Of a stretch of DNA of 64,000 nt, positions 1 through 11,030 are shown piece after piece; the first letter of the stretch is position 1; each line of letters begins with the position of its first letter. The position numbers were made by a program, and so were the translations under genes. This DNA is from Hetaerina americana (lineage: Eukaryota > Arthropoda > Insecta > Odonata > Calopterygidae), in NCBI GenBank assembly GCA_022747635.1, contig JAKTNV010000010.1, forward strand, positions 41,701,027 to 41,765,026, in the 5' to 3' direction. The notes under the pieces are model-generated. The model did not search any database and was not told where the DNA came from. It saw only the letters and a program-made list of their open reading frames with translations.

Positions 1-2349
1 AAAATAATTAGATAATAGTGGTTCACCTTTTTGAGACCTAAGTGCAATTTAAAATTTACATCCACCAAAATTAAAGAAAGAGAATTTGAAGCCTTGATTG
101 GTTATGGGAACTCGGTACCTTTACAACAACTACGTATTATCTTCCAGGTTTTACAACAAAGTGACATTCTCCATTATAAGTGAATAAAGCTGATTTTGTT
201 ATTTCCTTAATTCCTTTCTTTACTTAAATTTTAAAAATTGTAAAAAGAAGTCATTAAGTTTTCATGTTGTGTTTTGTTCGTCGGCTTCATTTGGAATTAC
301 TATTGACAGTTTAACGAAGGGGTATTTATAATTCTAGTTACTTAAGTATGGATACCTTATTTTCCATTACTATTTATCCATCTACACATACTAGCCATAA
401 GGTAGGTTTAGTTAAGTGAGGGTTGAATTGCTCTCGGGCTAAATAGCCCGATAAGATTGTTTTCATTGACAAAGTTCACTTTTTTTATCGTAATCCTTTG
501 TTCTGTTCTCCTTTTTGCGGAAAATAAACTTCAAGCAAAAATATTGAAAGAAAGGAAATAAGGATTTATTTCCAAAATTGTTATCAATAAAATCACAAGT
601 GAAAAATATTCAAGATGTTTTGTTTCTAAATTTAAAGAAACATCACAAAAGTAATCAGCAATTAATTGTCTTAAAGCTTTTAGGGGCATAATTACATTTG
701 ATGTTACATAGAGATTGAAAAAGAGCCATCACTTTTCATATACTCTGATTCTACCCTCGGATTTATGCTAATAAGTAAGTCTACACTGAAAGGAATACTG
801 CCGAAACAAAAAAATATTTTTACTTCAATAATAGAGAATCACTCCTCCAAATATTTATATTAATATACGCCCTCTATTATAAGACATCAAATTTTTAATA
901 ATGAGCGAAATTAAAAATTAGACACTAAATTTTTAAACATTTAAAACTTTATACAAAAATGTATTAAGAATGATTTGTTTTGAAAGTTTTTGGTTGCCAT
1001 AGTTAAATTTTTCATTTAATTAAAATTGAAAATTAGTCATTAGTATGTTTACGCAGATGGTTATGATGCTTACATAAGGACATTAAAATCCGTTATTTTC
1101 GAAAATTGCCATTTGGAAAAATGGCTACCATTAAAAAATGTTTTACGATTTTCGCAAAGTTCTCCAAAGTTCATACATTTGCAAACAGGTTCTTCGAATT
1201 TTTTTCCGAATCCTATAGGTCACGGGTCAACTTGAGACATAAGTGGGGTGGAATGACCCATTGTTGAATGAGATAGATTGAAGAATTTTGGTCAAGTATG
1301 AGGAAAGGAATAAATATGCTGGGTGGAATGAAAAGGGTATCGAAACCATGTTCATTAAAATGGTTTATTATAATGTAAGATTATTGACTAACCAGTGTCT
1401 TGCCAGGCGAGGCTTAGATAAGTGACAGTACTTATTCCCTGGATCAGTCAAAAACCTACCTTGACAATTTATCTACTTTAAATAACTACTCCCTCATAGT
1501 TTTCACCTAACGAACAAACAGTTGCTATGCCTGCATGGTTTTTATTTTGCAAGTAACCATAAAACTTCCAAATTTACGAAGAGAGAATATTTTGACGGAG
1601 TTACTTCCCCTTTTGCGTGTTGTCATTGACCCGGCTATCGCGAAAGGACTACGAGGCAGGCACCGAGTTTACCTATCTCCACCACATTCGATAATTCACT
1701 ATTCATTGGCCATTTTGTTCGGGAAAGCAGAAGAACCGCCGGAGAAGTCATAAAAATTGGCAGAGGCGATCAGACCGTATTGAAGGTCACCTCGTTTCGT
1801 CAACCTATCCTGATAAAATCGCAGTTCGATGCCGTACCAACTCATTTAATTTAAGAATAATACATTGAAACACTCACTATTAAAAAAGAACTTTTGAAAT
1901 ATTACCAACTAAGATATCATCAAATACAAATACCAAATATTAATGCCTGATAGAATAGTCCCTTGAAGATATAAAATGTGTACAAGAAATACAATGTACG
2001 ATGTACAAGGAGCGGTGCTGATTCCCGACTCGCCCAGAATTCATGCACTCGAGAATAAAGGCGCTCTAATGTGATTTCACCTCCCACTGGAGATGTTAAC
2101 TGCTGTTTCAACGCTTGGCCGGGGAGTATCGTCGACTGGCAGGAGTGACAAACTTATGGTGGTTTCAGAATACGCTGACTACGGTATGCCGCTTTATGCT
2201 CTTTTCCTCCGTACATTTAACGTGTACTTCTATAAAAGAAGGCGCCAAACGATGATCGCCCGGCACCACAGATGTTCAAATGCAGTCGACTTAATCACTT
2301 GGTCTTTCACTCATTCTTCGAACTCTCGAGAGATGATAGGGTTCCATCC
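1..2349. other. AT-rich non-coding sequence
   Basis: No repeat, RNA gene or convincing coding exon recognised. Short open frames near 1535-1753 and 2093-2365 lack family resemblance and have no clear exon structure. Probably intergenic or intronic. Confidence 0.6.
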
Positions 2350-3215
2350 TCTTCACACGAGGTAGGAAGGGGATGAAGTATGGAACGAGGCATAGGGACG
2401 GGTTATGGGGAGGTGGAACGGATTGAGAAGAAGAAAAAGTAAGAACTCTTTTTCCACGGCTATCGCCGTCGTCCTGTCCCATCCGTCTTCCCGTCGGGTT
2501 TGCAACAACAAAACACGCAATGACACGGACCACCGCCGCGATTCCCCAATTCCCCGCCACCCGGACGCACTTCACCTTCGTCTCCTTGCAAAACCCTTTC
2601 TCCCACCTCCCTCACACCCCGCCCCAACCCTCTCCGACTATGAAACCTCCACCCTTTGCCATCCTCCCCGTATCCCACCTCTCTCCCGAAACTCTTTAAA
2701 CCGTCTCGTCCTCCCAGCCTTCCTCACGTGCTCCCCAGGGTGGAAAAGAGCCCGGAAAACATCCGTCTAGCTCTCCAAACTAACGGATTAAATGCCTCTT
2801 TTTTCCACTGTTCCCTTCTTTATCTTCGGCCTTCGCGAATCCCCGCCACGCCTTCTCGCTTTTTCCCCTCGTCCACCCCAAACCTCGCCCATCTTGCCCC
2901 CGCCCCGTCACCCTCCCGCGGCTCCTTCCCCATTTTAATCCCAAAGCGTCACTCTCTAGGGTGGTGAGGGAAGGAACCACGAATTTACACTTGTCCGCCC
3001 GTAAAATCCCCTTCATTTGTTTTGTTTATATTCCTTTTCCCGCAGTCATCTACGAAACCCTTGTCCCCTACGCCTCCTTTCCCTCTCTCTCCCTTCTCGT
3101 CTTTCCTTTCTCTCCCTCTTCTCATCTATCTTTGGGAGTTGCGCATTCCCTCGTCAAGCTTTCTTGCCCAATTACATTTTTTCTTTCATTAATCACCCGT
3201 CCACTTTTCTGAGTA
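2350..3215. other. GC-rich, C-rich block
   Basis: A sharp change from AT-rich flank to cytosine-rich sequence on the + strand, with many CpG dinucleotides and pyrimidine runs such as CTCCCACCTCCC. Several frames are open in both directions, which follows from the composition and does not indicate coding. It could be a CpG-type promoter or an old GC-rich repeat. I see no TATA box or coding exon that decides between these. Confidence 0.5.
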
Positions 3216-4027
3216 ATGAAATACTATAACTGAATAGATATTCATTGAGGATATTTCATTTAAAATAATTAGAAATGTTAATTCATGAAGGAGGAATATA
3301 TTTCAGCAGTGCAATAAATATACCTAGGCATAAGGAACACAAAATATTGTATTAGAGTAACATTTTCCTTTGATGTTTACCTCCAGCAGGAGTAGTAAGG
3401 AAACGTGGATGGGATTTTAAGAAAAAGCAAAAAGGAAAGTAACGATTTATGAACTTCAATATTCCTTACCGCAAATCTCCGAAGGTCTCATTCGGATTCT
3501 TGTCAAAATTCGGTCCTTAAATCCTTTTGCTAACGAAGTTTCAACACATTTGTTAATGTAATTTGAATTCTGGCAAATCCAACCCTTATTTTCTAGCAAT
3601 GCGTGATTGAATTCAGCCCCGTAACATCCAGTCCCCTTAAAAATATGTACCTTTTCATATCCTAATTTCTGTCGTCATCTCTGAATGCATCTGAACACCT
3701 AAGTAGTTTCGCCTAAAACAATTAAAATTGGCTTATTGTCACATTTGGAATGATATTTCAACAAAAGAGTTGAATTTGGGTGAGGTCAAGCAGGGCGATG
3801 AAGAGAAAAAGGGCGTGTACATGAGGGGAAGAAATAGGTAGAATACAAGCATTGACCAGGACAGAGGTAAAAACTAGCACCCTTACCTGATATGAATTTA
3901 TGTATTCAAGGCAATTTTATTAACTCTTATGTTGTTAGCGTATTAATCAAGTCTTAATTTTCTAGTAAAAATCTCCCAAATAGAATTCCCCTTTCGCATT
4001 ATTTATTAATATTGTGACCTGGTATTT
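3216..4027. other. AT-rich non-coding sequence
   Basis: Nothing recognised. Confidence 0.6.
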
Positions 4028-4186
4028 ATTCGTGAAGGATTCTCGGGTCTTCCACCGGGTCAAGGGTTCCATATTGGCCGACGTTTCGATGCCCGAGTCG
4101 TGCATCGTCTTCAGGGTTGATGGCTGCCATCGTCGGCCAATATGGAACCCTTGACCCGGTGGAAGACCCGAGAATCCTTCACGAAT
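4028..4186. mobile_element. Foldback element with perfect 56-nt arms, PLE-terminus-like
   Basis: Positions 4028-4083 and 4131-4186 are perfect reverse complements (56 nt), separated by a 47-nt spacer. The spacer carries a hammerhead-ribozyme-like core on the - strand (separate entry). Penelope-like retrotransposons are known to carry hammerhead motifs in their repeated ends, so this is read as a PLE-derived terminal fragment or a short non-autonomous derivative. No reverse transcriptase lies nearby. The arms are more GC-rich than their surroundings, which supports a recent arrival. It could also be an unrelated foldback DNA element. Confidence 0.7.
4082..4114 (-). ncRNA. Hammerhead-ribozyme-like core
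   Basis: On the - strand the order is CTGAAGA, one C, a stem II of GATGC...GCATC closing a 9-nt loop, then GAAACGTC. This matches the hammerhead order CUGANGA - stem II - GAAA - (stem III) - UH, with one extra base before stem II. Stem III is reduced to the self-complementary ACGT, which would fit a dimeric ribozyme as described for PLE hammerheads. Activity is unknown. The same arrangement recurs at 27000-27030 and 61018-61047. Confidence 0.55.
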
Positions 4187-6649
4187 CAAATACGCCGGGA
4201 AAGCACCAGATCTTACTTCTGGTATTTATGTCACCAGACAATGAAATACTAAAAAACGAATTATAACATATAAAGCATGCAAATCTTTCTAATCTTTGGC
4301 TTTACCTGATTCAATGACGATTAATCAAAATGTCACCTATTAATTCTTTCAATGAGACCCTATATGAGAGAAAAAAGTAGTTACCATGAATATCATCAAC
4401 AAATGATAATATCTTAAATTTTAAGTTTCGCATTTACAAGTGTCTTAGTTATCTTCAATATTAATTAGTAACCTCAATTGATGAGTTTCAACTATGAATT
4501 ACCATCAAAAAAGTTATGAACATCATTCTTTGCCAAATACCATTACAATCTACAGCATTGCCATATTTAAAGCATTGATATAAATCCTATTAGAAGGCAT
4601 TACGACGCAATTACTTGAAAATACTCAGTTCCTCAATTTTACTCCCGAGACTTGAATGAAGAGTTATTAGAAGACATCTGAAAGATATTTTTAGATACTA
4701 CAGTTTAATCCGAAGAATTATTTTTTATTACCTTCTGTGTTTTTAGCGTCGTCTTTACCGCTTCCATAACTATTGCACCCTCTTTTTCAAGCTCTGGATC
4801 GCTTGCGGGCGATATTTTTAATCGTCTCAAACTATGCAGAACAAATAGCACCCAAACTATAGTATAGCGTACTAATTCTTCAAAATTAAAAACTAATTCT
4901 TTTTCTGATGTGAAATTCACTATTGCATTATATTTAAGTCCGTTAATCATTCTTTTGTGTTTCACTAGGGTAGTTTTATAGTTCTAAAAAACACTGAATA
5001 ACTCCCAGTTGGAAGAGAAATGCTGATTACGTGGCACGGAAAATTTTTCTTTCCGAGGATTAGGCGTAGAGCTGACAAAAAAATGATGTCTGAAACACGT
5101 GGAAGATCCTCAATGAATGAACGGCTCTGCAAAAAAAATACAGAAAATGATTCGGGACTTACACAACTTTCACCAAGAAAGTCTGAGGCCATTCAAGTGA
5201 TTTATCGAGGAAACCCATTCTTTTTAAGAGAGATTGCAAAAGTAGGGTGGGGATTTTGAGTGAGAGAGAAATGTGCCAAGGGGGATTGTCAGAGTTTGAA
5301 GGGAGGAGGATTAATAAATTGGAAGAGGAGTGTAGCGGGCGCGAAAAAGCTCTGTTTAACACGCTTTAGCATTAATGGGCGTGACGAGTGCCTCGTGGAG
5401 ACAAAAGGAGGTCGTCCCTAGAGGAGGATTCCTCAACAGCAGGAATTCCGTCTGCGGTTGAAGACTCCCCAAGTCGGAGAATACCGTCCCATTCCTCGGG
5501 GATGAAATTTCTGAAGGCTAAGAATTAGGGCGTGAAAGATGGATCATTTAGGAAGAAATTAGAGTTTATTGTTTCAATTCGTTCATGAGATTTTGAGTGA
5601 GCAACATTTCAACGCACATACATACTTAATACATGTTTTAAGAAACTACAGCGGCAATTCCATCATCCATCACTAATAATATATTTCCAACATAATAATA
5701 CTATTGTTTATACCACATCAAATTAAGTTACACACATTTAGTAGCGTAATCAAATACGATGGAGCTATCCTCTCAAATTAACAATTTCAAATGTGATGAT
5801 TTGAACTCTTTAATGGCGTTACATTACCATCTGAAAAAGAGTTAATAAATAATTTCATAATGAAAAGGTTTTTTTCTTTTCTTTATTGTTGGTTTATAAC
5901 TAGTTTATAACTCTTCCAGAGAAAATAATGGTAACGAAATGATAAAAAGCTAAATTAAAAATATATTTATTCATATTTACTTTCATAACCGATGAAAAGA
6001 TTGTTTTAAACTGCAGTTTTTTACGAAGGAATGTTACAATTTGGAAATATATTTTTTATCAAAATTACGAACAAATTAGCCACGGAAAAATATCGTATTC
6101 CAACCGAAAAAGTAGTCAATCATTCATGGTATGGGAACATTAAATTTCATTGCTGGCATAGGTTTTTACCGATCATTTAATAATTATATAGAGCAGATGA
6201 CAAGTTTTTACATGTAATATGGTCTCTCACAGAGGATCGAAAGGTTATAAAATCAAAGTGAGAAAGCTGGGAGAAGAAGGGGGATGTAATGAAAAAGATA
6301 TCTTTAAAATGGAATAAAGATGCTGAAATCGGTAACCACAAGTATTGTAATGCCTCGACTTTAGGTTCCGTATTCCAGAAAGAATACTGAAACGATCTTG
6401 TGAGACCTTTTCATTCGATGAAAAACAGTTTGTGATGGGAATAAATCGTCTTTAAAATACTTATATCCATGTAATTGAAAATTTTCGTAGGGTAGACCTG
6501 AAAATGAATCGGCGAAACGAGAGCGAAGAGTGAATTGACAATCGGGCACATATTTTCCTCTTAGAATAAACCCCTGGTGTTGGCCGTAATCCTACAGATC
6601 GCATTTAAATTGAACAGAACATGGACGCTCTTGAGCAGCCTCCGTAAAT
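4187..6649. other. AT-rich non-coding sequence
   Basis: No transposon or RNA gene recognised. Open frames at 4705-5362 on either strand overlap each other and have no recognisable product. Confidence 0.55.
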
Positions 6650-7215
6650 TTTATGGCTTTTTTCTCTCATCCTATATCCACCCATATGTGGCTTGAAGGG
6701 AACGAGACACTGAAAACTTCACACCGAGGGCATCTTCGGCGAGGGGGTTGCAAACCCCTCTCCCGCTACTCCGTTCTCGCGAGGCGAATCCAGAGAGTAA
6801 TATGCCATCCCTGCCGTCCATCAAAAAGGAGGCATAAAGCGCCGTTAAACCCCTCTACCACCCCCCGCGACGCCGAGCCCGCCCTCGCCACGAAACCCCT
6901 CTTGCTCTCTCTAAGCAGGCTTACACCGATCCTCCCCCACTCCACAATCCCCTCTTCACCTCCCCACACGCTCATGGGCACATGCTGTCCCCTGACCTGA
7001 AAAACGGCGTCTGCTGTATCAGTCGTGTGCATGCTCTAAGGTGCTCCGCTCGAAAAGAACGTGGACGAAAAGTGGCTCGGATCACGAGCAAACGAAATAC
7101 AGGTGGTGGTGGATGTTGGGAAACTTATAAGCGAGCGCAGTCTGAGCGAATTCCGAATTTCCCTCCTCATCCCTCTCCCACGCTTCACGACGGGCCCTTG
7201 ATTAAGTAAGTTTAT
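6650..7215. other. GC-rich block
   Basis: GC-rich and CpG-containing, C-rich on the + strand between about 6840 and 6990. It resembles the block at 2350-3215 in composition only. The open frames here follow from base composition. Could be a promoter-type island or an old repeat. Confidence 0.4.
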
Positions 7216-8097
7216 GATTTCGGTCGGGCTTTGCACGCTTCTGCGCATGAATCCTATGGTAAGTGAATAATACATCCCATGATAACGACAGCGATGTTGT
7301 GATTTTAGTAGATCCTTAAAACAAGGGAAACAAAAAATGTGAAGCAGATGGTCCCGTAATTATGGACTTCACTATGAACGAGTAAATTTCACAGATAAGT
7401 AAAATAGAAATAAAGTAAACTTTAAAGATAAACAACTGTTAGTGTATAAAAATTTTCAGATTGAAATTTTTCCACGAGTGCTCTCCATGATGTTTGCAGA
7501 ATAATAGATGTGAAATCAATGACTGGAGTAATTGCCAATTTCTCCCTTCAATAAATGTTATTACGAAAGAACAAAAAACGCGAAACTTCGCATATTTTAA
7601 GCATTCGCAATATTTATTTTAAAAAGTCTAACTTCTTCGAAATGGCATTGCATGAACCATTGCTGTAACCGTTTAGTGTCAGTTTGAAGTGATCAATCTA
7701 GTCAATCCTTTTCAGGCACTCAAAAAAATGTTCATTCAGTCAAAATTCCGTGAGATATAAGATAACTTTTGTAAAAATCCTATGTTTATGCCACTTTCTC
7801 GTCAAAAAGAATCAAACTGAAAAGTATTTTTTTTAGTTTTACGCGCTATTACAAAAATAAAAATGATAAAAAAAGCCAAAAGTAACTTTTGAGTGATTCT
7901 CTAACTACACTGATTTTGGTTAAACAGATGAGTTTATAGCTCTTGGGAAAACTCCTGTTTTCCATCATTTTTATTGAATATTTAAAAATGGAAAATGTTG
8001 TTTTCTCTTTCGTCTCCTACTCTCACAGTAAGTAGTAGAGCAGAAATAAATAAAACTTGAAGAGAGCAATGACATGATATAATAGATTAACGTATTT
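7216..8097. other. AT-rich non-coding sequence
   Basis: Nothing recognised. Confidence 0.6.
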
Positions 8098-8431
8098 TCA
8101 ATAGGTCTCAATTTCTAATAAATACCCTTAGAGTTTGAGATAGCTATTAAGCTATTATCAATCCCATGTTGCCTGAGATCAAATTTATCAGCAATACTAA
8201 TTAATAAAAATACCTTATGTAAAGTGAAGTGAAGAAGTGTTGTATTATTTTGTAATTAGCGCGGTCAATAGGTCTCAATTTCTAATAAATACCCTTAGAG
8301 TTTGAGATAGCTATTAAGCTATTATCAATCCCATGTTGCCTGAGATCAAATTTATCAGCAATACTAATTAATAAAAATACCTTATGTAAAGTGAAGTGAA
8401 GAAGTGTTGTATTATTTTGTAATTAGCGCGG
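8098..8431 (+). repeat. Perfect 167-bp tandem duplication
   Basis: 8098-8264 and 8265-8431 are consecutive direct copies, each starting TCAATAGGTCTC and ending TTAGCGCGG. I see no mismatch between them. The sequence is unique-looking AT-rich DNA, so this is either a very recent duplication or an assembly artefact. Confidence 0.95.
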
Positions 8432-8635
8432 AGATAAGCATTTGGGATACGTAAAAGCGTATTGTATTGTTGAAGTACATAACTACATTTCATTATTGAA
8501 ATACATGATATTATTGCATGAGCACAGTAGCAGTACAGAGGATGCAGGAAAGTAGTGAGAATAGGAAATTGGTTTGCTAGTACAACGTTGAGGAAAGGAA
8601 AATTAGAGAATATAAAGCAAGAAATTATGCAATGC

Positions 8636-8694
<59 letters not shown>

Positions 8695-8711
8695 TTCATA
8701 TATTAATATAT

Positions 8712-8794
<83 letters not shown>

Positions 8795-8842
8795 ATATGT
8801 GTGTGTGTGTGTGTGCATATATATACAAATATATGTGTATAA
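8636..8842. repeat. (TA)n microsatellite, with (TG)n near the end
   Basis: Long alternating TA runs, broken by a short non-repeat stretch near 8690-8720. A (GT)n run follows near 8799-8815. Reading frames across it give only Tyr-Ile repeats and are not genes. Confidence 0.98.
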
Positions 8843-10290
8843 AGAGATACGGATGTTTCATTTACTTTATACTATATGTATCCATATTTCAATGATAAAT
8901 ATACAAACACCTGCTGTGATGTCATGCCCCCAAAATTTACGAATCACATAATTTACGGATGTGAAATACCCAATGTTAACACTTTCTATCGCAATTTAAA
9001 AGAAAAATTGAATATAGGACGAGGACCGGTGGTCGAGAATTTCAAGGAGAGGAATTATAGATCATCAAATGAAGTTTGCTTCGCCTTACGATTACCACAG
9101 GTACTCTTGATCTAACACTCAGCTCGACTTATGTTAGGAAAAGGTAACCCATTAAGCACATATCGGGTATTGCTCTCGTCATTCTTTGCCGTAGGAATAA
9201 GTAAAAAAAAACATAATGAGAAGGTAAATAATAAGATTACTCGATATTCAAGAGATTTTGGCCGTAAAATTAGTGCTTAAAGACAGTAAGGAACATTTTT
9301 CAGTATTCACTTTTTATTCCCTACTATTACTGTGTTTGGATTCAAGGCACGAGATGGAAGTCGGGCAACAAACGAAGCTTAGCTCGTCAAAATCTCATAG
9401 CACTAGTAATAGCCGCTGTAGACCGAAGCCATAAGGCGTTGTGAATTCCCTACTTTATAGTCCTCCGGGCTACAGTGTACTTATGGTAATACCACGGTGA
9501 AGTAGTTGAGCAAAGTTATAATAATGAGCTCATCATGATATATGCATTATATGAAAAATTTCAATAGACTAATACTTTTGGAAGAAACTTCAGTTTTTCC
9601 ACGCATGAGGTGTCTTTTAATTTAATTAATTTTAAACATCAAAAGAAAAGTAGTACAACAATTAATAGGTAAAAAAACTATTTTTATCAATAAGCTGTAT
9701 TTATATTATGGTTTCCATTTATGTACCTAGGTTTTGCGTAGGGAAATAAAACTAAGACTATCAGTTTAAAAGTTATATTTGATTTATTTTATATGGCTTA
9801 ATCAAATTGATGAACAATATTTAAATGAATGTGTTTAAACATTTTGTGTGTACGAAAGATGATATTCAGCTCTACATAAATGTATATTCCTGGGCATTAA
9901 TTTGTAATTGTCCTATATAAGATTTATTTAAATAAATAAGAAAGTATATATTCACCAATTTCTCTTTTATTAACAAAGTTCTACTTTTTTTGAGATTCTC
10001 TCTTCAGATAGCGCTCATTCACTATTTCCTGGGAGTTAAATATTTTTTGGAAACTTTGAAGGGGAAAGCATATGGCAAGAAATGGGGTAAAATTACTTAA
10101 AGAATTACTTTAAACCCACCTAATTTTTATTTAAACTCATAATTATTGTGTAAAAAAATATAATCTGCATTTATTTCTGTTGATAGTGAAATTCCAAAGT
10201 GGGACACATTCACGAATTCCATATCAAGGGACTCCATTTATCCAGGTATTGAATGAGTATTTTCAGTAATCCTTTGTAGAGTAATAAGAG
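8843..10290. other. AT-rich non-coding sequence
   Basis: Nothing recognised. A 79-codon open frame at 8876-9115 shows no family resemblance. Confidence 0.55.
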
Positions 10291-10292
10291 AA

Positions 10293-10293
10293 G

Positions 10294-10327
<34 letters not shown>

Positions 10328-10345
10328 CACACATATATATATAAA
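10293..10345. repeat. (TA)n microsatellite
   Basis: Alternating TA with a few GT and CA steps, lying immediately before the SINE at 10373. Confidence 0.95.
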
Positions 10346-10372
10346 TGAAATACTAGTATACATATTTAGTAT

Positions 10373-10623
10373 AAGTGAGTCACGGTAGTTAAGGGGTAGA
10401 ATGTTGGACTGCTGACCGGAGGGCCCGGGTTTGATTCCCTGGTACCTGCAGCGCCACCCAAGCTGTATGATTTTTAGGGTCCCAGATCTTCCTGGGAAAC
10501 CATAATCGGTACTGGGAAAGGAACTGGTACCCCTACCCTGATGTGTGAATTTCACACGCCGTTGGGCTTAGTACTGGGTGAACTCTACTATCATCCACCA
10601 AACCGACCTCCGGGTTGATCACG

Positions 10624-10630
<7 letters not shown>
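10373..10630 (+). mobile_element. tRNA-derived SINE, family B, copy 1
   Basis: The head is tRNA-like: an A-box-like TAGTTAAGGGGTAGA near 10386-10400 and a B-box-like GGTTTGATTCC at about 10429-10439, the internal promoter layout used by RNA polymerase III. A roughly 190-nt body follows, and the element ends in a (TA)n-type tail. Two more copies lie at 21776-22188 and share the body motifs CCAGATCTTCCT and TGTGTGAATTTCACAC. Repetition at independent sites supports a true dispersed element and argues against a tRNA gene. Confidence 0.8.
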
Positions 10631-10662
<32 letters not shown>

Positions 10663-10770
10663 ATATAATATAATAATATAATATAATATAATATATATAT
10701 ATATATATTTATACATATTTATATATATACATATACATACATATATATATACATATATATATATACATAT
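10627..10770. repeat. (TA)n and (TAATA)n tract, SINE tail
   Basis: Directly follows the SINE B body. TA runs are interspersed with TAATA units and ATACAT variants. Confidence 0.95.
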
Positions 10771-10784
10771 AACACTTTTTGAAA

Positions 10785-10945
10785 GTCTCACGGACGTGAA
10801 TAATAATGTATAACACTTAGCACTAGTGAACACAGACAAAAACACAGAAACACAAAAAAGAGACTCACTATTTTTCGAATTTTCGGTGGTCGTGACCACC
10901 TTTATGAAGGAAGAGAGGGACAGTTCTGTCCCTCTCTTCCTCGAT
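10785..10945 (-). mobile_element. Possible decayed PLE terminus with two perfect hairpins
   Basis: Read on the - strand, the order resembles the PLE tails at 27000-27100 and 61018-61115: a stem of GGTGGTC and GACCACC around two bases, followed directly by GAAAA, then sequence like the PLE tail's GTGAGTCTC and TGTGTTTCTGTG. The 5' half of the hammerhead core (CTGAAGA) is not intact. On the + strand 10909-10940 is a perfect 15-bp inverted repeat around TT. It is flanked by (TA)n on both sides, as the other PLE pieces here are. The assignment is an inference from layout. Confidence 0.4.
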
Positions 10946-10957
10946 ACATATATATAT

Positions 10958-11003
<46 letters not shown>

Positions 11004-11030
11004 GTGTGTATAAATATATATATGCATATG
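10946..11030. repeat. (TA)n microsatellite
   Basis: Nearly pure TA run with a short TGTGTGTG segment near 11001-11008. Confidence 0.95.

Noticed and set aside
8636..8842. CRISPR-like or satellite array
   Set aside because: It is a simple dinucleotide microsatellite without spacers.
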